DNA of 64,000 bases from assembly GCA_031281345.1 (NCBI GenBank), contig JAITFN010000061.1, forward strand, positions 35,345 through 99,344, written 5' to 3'. Numbering within the stretch: position 1 is the stretch's first letter; the number at the start of each line of letters is the position of its first letter. The stretch comes from Candidatus Fibrimonadaceae bacterium. GTDB lineage: Bacteria; Fibrobacterota; Fibrobacteria; Fibrobacterales; Fibrobacteraceae. Under the pieces are notes generated by a model. The model saw only the letters and a list, made by a program, of their open reading frames with translations, was not told where the DNA came from and made no database searches. Below, one piece after another: positions 60,264 through 64,000 of this stretch. Made by a program: the position numbers and the translations under genes.

Positions 60264-62468
60264 TCAGTGGCTACTATAGTAAACTTTCCAGAATAAAATT
60301 CGCATAGCATTTATCTGTGTGTCTACTGTGCCCTGTTTTTCATTTAGCCGTATTGTTTTTAGCAATTTTCCAGAGCTGTCAAAAATTTTAAGATTTGCGG
60401 AGGAATATTTGCCCAAATTGTAGCTGAAAATACCGTGCTTATTCAAATAAGACCATTCAGTTCCCTGAGATGCCATGTGAATTTTGGTTGGATCTTCCGA
60501 AGAAGAAGAACTTGGATCCACCCATTTCATAGACCTCGGGGCGGTTACCTCAACGGGTTCTGCGGTGCGGTTTGCGCCCTGCTGATTATCTGTTATTGCT
60601 GAAGCCTCCACAATGCCAAAAAATACCCCTTTGGTTGCGGTTATGTTATATACTTCGCCATCTCCTAAAAGTTGCGCCGTGCCCGAAAGGTCAAGGGGCT
60701 GGTCTATCAAAACCACTCCGCCAATTCGTGCGTTTCCATAGATTTTCGCATTGGCGTTTACAATATTTGGAGCACCGTTTATCAGCGCATTTCCGTAAAT
60801 TTGCCCGTCCCATATATTGGCTCCCTCGGCAATAATAGCAGAATCATAAACAGAGCCACCAGCAACCAAGGCATAATCCTTTACAACAGCATTACCTAGA
60901 ACCTGAGCTTTTCCCTTTACAACCGCGTGCCCTTCTATGCGCGCCTTGTTTTTCACCTGCGCAGTGCCTAAAACGCGTGCATAAGGTCCCACATAAGCTG
61001 TTGCATCCACAGAGGCTCCGGTTTGCACAAAGCCGCCGCCATTGCTATGAAAAGCCCCCGCAGGGTTGGTTACGGGTTGGAAACCCTCCGGCTTTGCACC
61101 CGTGATTTCCACCATATATGGGAAACGGTATATGGTGTAATAAAACTGGTCCCAGCTTATTTTATGGTGCTTTGTAGGAGTAGCAGCCACAACCAAATAC
61201 ACTTGTTCTTCCCCGTTTTGCAAGGTCATAGCTATATCGGGATTACCGTCAGAGGCTCTCATAAGCGGGCTATAACGTGCCGTTACAGTACCGCCTGTTG
61301 CTGCTGCATTTCCTGTTACGGCAATCAAAGCATAACGCCAGTCGGAACCTGGGTCATCGGGGAGATTCGTTGCGAGAGGCTCTTGATTCAGCACTCTTTT
61401 GTAATCGGGTATGTTATTTTTTGTTTGGACATCACCCCTAAAACGAACCTTTACGGAACGGGTGCTATCGGGATAGAGGCGGATTATGTTGAAGCCATAG
61501 CGTTGGGGTGCAAAGGCAAAAGGCACAACATAGCGGTTGTCTGCCGCATTGTCTCCGTCAAGAGCTTCCAAATATGTATATCTAGGGCGTTTGTATCGCT
61601 CATCGGGAGAACCCAAGTTCTTGTTGAAAGCACTACGAAAAAGCTGGGAACCTCTTTTCATATCCCAAATTACGGCTTTGGTGGCAAAATCTCCAAACAT
61701 ATCGCCAAATTCCTCTTGGCTAAGTTCATTCTGTCGCATAATTTCCAAGAAAGGGTCTGTTCCGCTCACTCCGGCAGATTTGCTCCAAATATCATTTACC
61801 GTTTGAATGCCTTTTTTATCCATCAAGTATTCAAAAAACTGCCAGTTGCAATAACGATTGCGAGTGCTGCCCAAATAAAGCTCGGCTGTGCGTGTGTACA
61901 TTTCTGCGCAATAATGCACTTCAGTTGGATATACTTGGTGCGGCATTAAATTTGCATGAGATTCGTGGAACCACCCAACAAAGTTGGTAGCTTGCTCTGT
62001 GTTTCCCCCTGACATACCGCCTGTCATAGCCTGAAGGCCGTGCATAAACTCGTGGGCAAGCACCCAGTTATCGCTCACCGCACTAGAAGAAAGCCACATT
62101 CCAGGTGCCCTGGGGTTGCCTATAGCTCCGCCAAATGCATATCCTTCACCTTCTCGCAGCACATAAACGCCCATTTTATATTTGGTGGCGTTTGCGGCAT
62201 AAGGAGGCTGAAAGCCTGTTTGATACATATAAATATCGTATATTTTTTCCAACTCGCTGAGTGCTTGTTTCGCTTGCTGCTCGGTTATACTAGCGCGGTC
62301 TTCTGCTTTTTTGCTATACCAAACGGTGAACCTATTTGAATTTATAGAATCAACCCATTTATGATCTGGGTCTTGATTTGCCCTTGCCAAATACACTTCC
62401 TGAGTTTGCGAGAAGGCAAAACCAACCAACAAGAGGAGAGTTGCTATTTGTAGTTGCAAGATTTTCAT
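60264..62468 (-). CDS. Secreted metalloprotease with hexapeptide beta-helix domain
   Basis: About 734 residues from the ATG at 62468, which overlaps the upstream small gene by ATGA. Signal peptide (IATLLLLVGFAFSQT). NWVLAHEFMHGLQAMTGG is an HExxH-like zinc motif and GWFHESHANLMPHQ adds ligands, as in DUF6055-type peptidases. Residues ~490-625 form imperfect hexapeptide rungs (GTAQVKNKARIEGHAVVKGK), a left-handed beta-helix. The C-terminus looks like a sorting domain (LKIFDSSGKLLKTIRLNE). Likely cell-surface or secreted. Confidence 0.75.
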   Translation of the reverse strand: MKILQLQIATLLLLVGFAFSQTQEVYLARANQDPDHKWVDSINSNRFTVWYSKKAEDRASITEQQAKQALSELEKIYDIYMYQTGFQPPYAANATKYKMGVYVLREGEGYAFGGAIGNPRAPGMWLSSSAVSDNWVLAHEFMHGLQAMTGGMSGGNTEQATNFVGWFHESHANLMPHQVYPTEVHYCAEMYTRTAELYLGSTRNRYCNWQFFEYLMDKKGIQTVNDIWSKSAGVSGTDPFLEIMRQNELSQEEFGDMFGDFATKAVIWDMKRGSQLFRSAFNKNLGSPDERYKRPRYTYLEALDGDNAADNRYVVPFAFAPQRYGFNIIRLYPDSTRSVKVRFRGDVQTKNNIPDYKRVLNQEPLATNLPDDPGSDWRYALIAVTGNAAATGGTVTARYSPLMRASDGNPDIAMTLQNGEEQVYLVVAATPTKHHKISWDQFYYTIYRFPYMVEITGAKPEGFQPVTNPAGAFHSNGGGFVQTGASVDATAYVGPYARVLGTAQVKNKARIEGHAVVKGKAQVLGNAVVKDYALVAGGSVYDSAIIAEGANIWDGQIYGNALINGAPNIVNANAKIYGNARIGGVVLIDQPLDLSGTAQLLGDGEVYNITATKGVFFGIVEASAITDNQQGANRTAEPVEVTAPRSMKWVDPSSSSSEDPTKIHMASQGTEWSYLNKHGIFSYNLGKYSSANLKIFDSSGKLLKTIRLNEKQGTVDTQINAMRILFWKVYYSSH

Positions 62469-62668
62469 ATATGCCACTCATTTAAAAACAAACTAGCAAT
62501 ATAAAAAGCACTTTGCCCATATAACCCTGTGCTATCATCTGCATAGCACTCTCCTATATGAGATTCGTAAAATTTTTTCAATGCTTCATTTTCACTGCAA
62601 TTAAAATGCTCCATTATGATTTGCATAGTTTTTGTTAATGTAGCGGCTCTTATAGTTCCATTCGACAT
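62465..62668 (-). CDS. Small hypothetical protein of the DUF3791/DUF3990-type locus
   Basis: 67 residues: TKTMQIIMEHFNCSENEALK, then YADDSTGLYGQSAFYIASLF. GGGAG lies ahead of the ATG. Small proteins of this kind sit beside DUF3791 and DUF3990 genes. Overlaps the metalloprotease gene by four bases. Role unknown. Confidence 0.6.
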   Translation of the reverse strand: MSNGTIRAATLTKTMQIIMEHFNCSENEALKKFYESHIGECYADDSTGLYGQSAFYIASLFLNEWHI

Positions 62669-62709
62669 TTTTTACTCCCAATATCCGTTCCGCCGTGATA
62701 AAGCATCAT
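62650..62709 (-). pseudogene. DUF3990-like gene, deleted except its first codons
   Basis: A 19-codon ORF starting MMLYHGGTDIG. LYHG.. followed by D/E-I is how DUF3990 proteins (ADP-ribosyltransferase-like toxins) begin, and DUF3990 normally follows DUF3791, as here (ATGA overlap). The frame then runs into the start of the 67-aa gene in another frame. Nearly the whole gene is lost. Confidence 0.55.
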
Positions 62710-62903
62710 AATTTGTTCTCCAAAATTTTTTCAATATCGCATAATATATAGTCAAATCCGTGCCCGTGCAGAATATCGTAGTCTTCGTCTAGCATTTGCA
62801 AAATGCCTTTGCTTTCAAATAATTTATATACCTCATTGCTAGGAATGTGCTTTTTATCGGCATATTTTTCTATGCAGAATAATTTAAAGGAAAGCTGGCT
62901 CAT
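62706..62903 (-). CDS. DUF3791 family protein
   Basis: 65 residues. KLFCIEKYADKKHIPSNEVY, then LFESKGILQMLDEDYDILHG and YILCDIEKIL match the DUF3791 pattern. Usually paired with DUF3990 in a toxin-antitoxin-like unit; only the first codons of the partner remain. AGGTGA precedes the ATG. Confidence 0.78.
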   Translation of the reverse strand: MSQLSFKLFCIEKYADKKHIPSNEVYKLFESKGILQMLDEDYDILHGHGFDYILCDIEKILENKL

Positions 62904-62909
62904 TTGTTA

Positions 62910-63098
62910 TCACCTATTCCTCATGGCTGCAGCTTCGGCTTCCGATACGAATTTAAAACCCATTGCTTCCCATTTAGGTCTTTCTTCTCGCAAATGGGCA
63001 TTGTATGCTTTTATATCATAGTTGAACCCTTTGAGAATATTTTCCCTTATGCGATAGACTTCTTCTACCGGATCATCTAGTTCCTTATATTCTTCCAT
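62910..63098 (-). CDS. Small hypothetical protein upstream of DUF3791
   Basis: 62 residues, charged: VEEVYRIRENILKGFNYDIK, then LREERPKWEAMGFKFVSEAE. TTTCTAAATT lies seven bases before the ATG, so it opens the operon running to 60264. Six bases separate it from the DUF3791 gene. Family not recognised; possibly an antitoxin component. Confidence 0.55.
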   Translation of the reverse strand: MEEYKELDDPVEEVYRIRENILKGFNYDIKAYNAHLREERPKWEAMGFKFVSEAEAAAMRNR

Positions 63099-63105
63099 AA
63101 GAGTT

Positions 63106-63115
63106 AATTTAGAAA
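63106..63115 (-). promoter_or_regulatory. Promoter-like element TTTCTAAATT
   Basis: Seven bases before the ATG at 63098, same sequence as the element at 45940. Confidence 0.5.
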
Positions 63116-63185
63116 AATGGACAACCTAAGCTTGGGGGTGAGAACTAGCTTCATTTGGCAGCACTTACAGAGTGACACGTTATAT

Positions 63186-63195
63186 TTACTATATT
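63186..63195 (+). promoter_or_regulatory. Promoter-like element TTACTATATT before brnT
   Basis: Eleven bases before the brnT ATG at 63207. It supports the short start over the ORF track's 63117. Confidence 0.5.
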
Positions 63196-63206
63196 TATCA
63201 TTTGAT

Positions 63207-63484
63207 ATGTATTTTATTTGGGATGAGAATAAGAATAGGATCAACGTAAAGAAGCACGGTGTTAGTTTTGAGCAAGCTTGCAAGGTATTTAATGATGCGA
63301 GAAAACTTGAAAAATTTGATACAGTGCATAGTACTTTAGAAGATAGGAGCATTATTATTGGACAAGCAAAAGAGAATTTGTTATTTGTTGTAAATACAGA
63401 ATTGACAACGAAACTATAAGAATAATATCGGCGAGAAAGGCGAACAAAAAAGAACAAGAGGTGTATTATGAGCAAAATGGTTAG
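63207..63484 (+). pseudogene. brnT: BrnT toxin, frameshifted near the C-terminus
   Basis: From the ATG at 63207 the frame reads MYFIWDENKNRINVKKHGVS and continues to LLFVVNTELTTKL then stops at 63419. One base later in register the sequence encodes TIRIISARKANKKEQEVYY, the expected BrnT C-terminus, ending at 63484 and overlapping brnA. So one base is missing near 63402. The last strand of the RelE-like toxin, with its conserved arginines, is lost. Confidence 0.82.
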
Positions 63485-63803
63485 GTATAAAATGAGCGAA
63501 GTTCCTGAGCCTTCCAAAAAAGACTGGGACAGGGTAAGAGCCATTAAAGACAAGGACATTGATTATTCAGATATTCCCGAAATAACTGATTTTTCAGGAT
63601 TTCATCCATATTTAAAACGCAAACTTTATAAGCCTATTAAAAAAACCGTAACCTGCAAACTGGATGCTGATATTATTGCTTGGTTAAAAATGGGTGGCAA
63701 AGGCTACCAAACTAGGCTTAATAGTCTTTTGCGAGATTGTATGCAAATTCATTTTGCAAAAGACAGCAAAAAGCCCAAATGGAATTCTAAAACCCTCCCC
63801 TAG
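63468..63803 (+). CDS. brnA: BrnA antitoxin
   Basis: 111 residues. Begins MSKMVRYKMSEVPEPSKKDW; LDADIIAWLKMGGKGYQTRL and NSLLRDCMQIH form the ribbon-helix-helix-like DNA-binding end typical of BrnA. It binds BrnT and represses the operon. It appears intact while brnT is broken. 63,804-63,884 holds only AT-rich spacer. Confidence 0.88.
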   Translation: MSKMVRYKMSEVPEPSKKDWDRVRAIKDKDIDYSDIPEITDFSGFHPYLKRKLYKPIKKTVTCKLDADIIAWLKMGGKGYQTRLNSLLRDCMQIHFAKDSKKPKWNSKTLP

Positions 63804-63884
63804 AGGCTCTATTTTAACAAAATTTCCCAATTTTGCAGATTTTTTTCCCTCTTTCCCCAAAAAATTGTATATTTACTACCAAGA

Positions 63885-64000
<116 letters not shown>

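Noticed and set aside
61023-61949. 308-aa ORF on the plus strand
   Set aside because: Antisense to the metalloprotease/beta-helix gene, which has a signal peptide, zinc motif and coupled start. The plus-strand product has no recognisable domain and is Cys/His-rich in the way shadows are.
63104-63559. 151-aa minus-strand ORF
   Set aside because: Antisense to brnT and the start of brnA, both recognisable on the plus strand.

Overview
The window looks like an AT-rich contig end from a Gram-negative, anaerobic Fibrobacterota bacterium (Fibrobacter/Fibromonas-like). Evidence: a FISUMP-domain lipoprotein, serine-rich linkers after lipoprotein signals, many SPII lipoproteins, a lipid A acyltransferase homologue, an outer-membrane barrel, MqnD of the futalosine menaquinone route and bacteriohemerythrins. 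The genus is inference. The last 50 bases are pure G, almost certainly a sequencing or assembly artefact, so the right edge is not natural.

Layout. (1) 1-26,068, minus strand: one long surface-glycan operon, read leftwards from a promoter-like site just upstream of 26,068. It starts with a HAD hydrolase and a CDP-alditol phosphotransferase-like protein. Next come two IspD/TarI-type cytidylyltransferases and a TarJ-like dehydrogenase (a CDP-ribitol-like route), then GmhA-like, HddA-like and HddC-like enzymes (a D,D-heptose route, HddC fused to a UDP-galactopyranose-mutase-like flavoprotein). An epimerase and a radical SAM protein follow, then a run of glycosyltransferases and methyltransferases. 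Nine of the genes in the last 15 kb carry the same small Rossmann-like module, at either the N- or C-terminus, on unrelated catalytic domains. Between them lie short in-frame relics of deleted glycosyltransferase genes.

(2) 26,115-49,242: housekeeping and envelope genes. These are a secreted metalloprotease, cdsA-metK, a lipoprotein run, a thioredoxin-like protein, a pentapeptide-repeat membrane protein, gmk, a retropepsin-like protease pair, the FISUMP lipoprotein, argD-esterase-mqnD-permease-rluD, two bacteriohemerythrins, an LpxL-like acyltransferase, a propeller/barrel protein, a CE6-like esterase, a peptide-release-factor-like protein and a solitary nuoD.

(3) 49,280-58,371: accessory region. 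It holds an intact VapBC-like pair, two small antitoxin-like genes with a toxin scrap, and a 40-codon ORF coupled to a radical SAM protein with a B12-binding-like N-terminus. Divergent from these are a GHKL (Hsp90/MORC-like) ATPase, an unknown 336-aa protein and a type IIG restriction-modification gene broken by a one-base frameshift.

(4) 58,346-63,950: a CgeB-like glycosyltransferase, hpf, a secreted metalloprotease with a hexapeptide beta-helix, a DUF3791 locus whose DUF3990 partner is deleted, a frameshifted brnT with intact brnA, and a gene start cut by the G run.

A recurring element, TTTCTATATT (variants TTTCTAAATT, TTTCTACATT, TTACTATATT), sits about 6-25 bases before the first gene of most transcription units on both strands and is the best promoter candidate. 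I saw no rRNA, tRNA, CRISPR array or insertion sequence.
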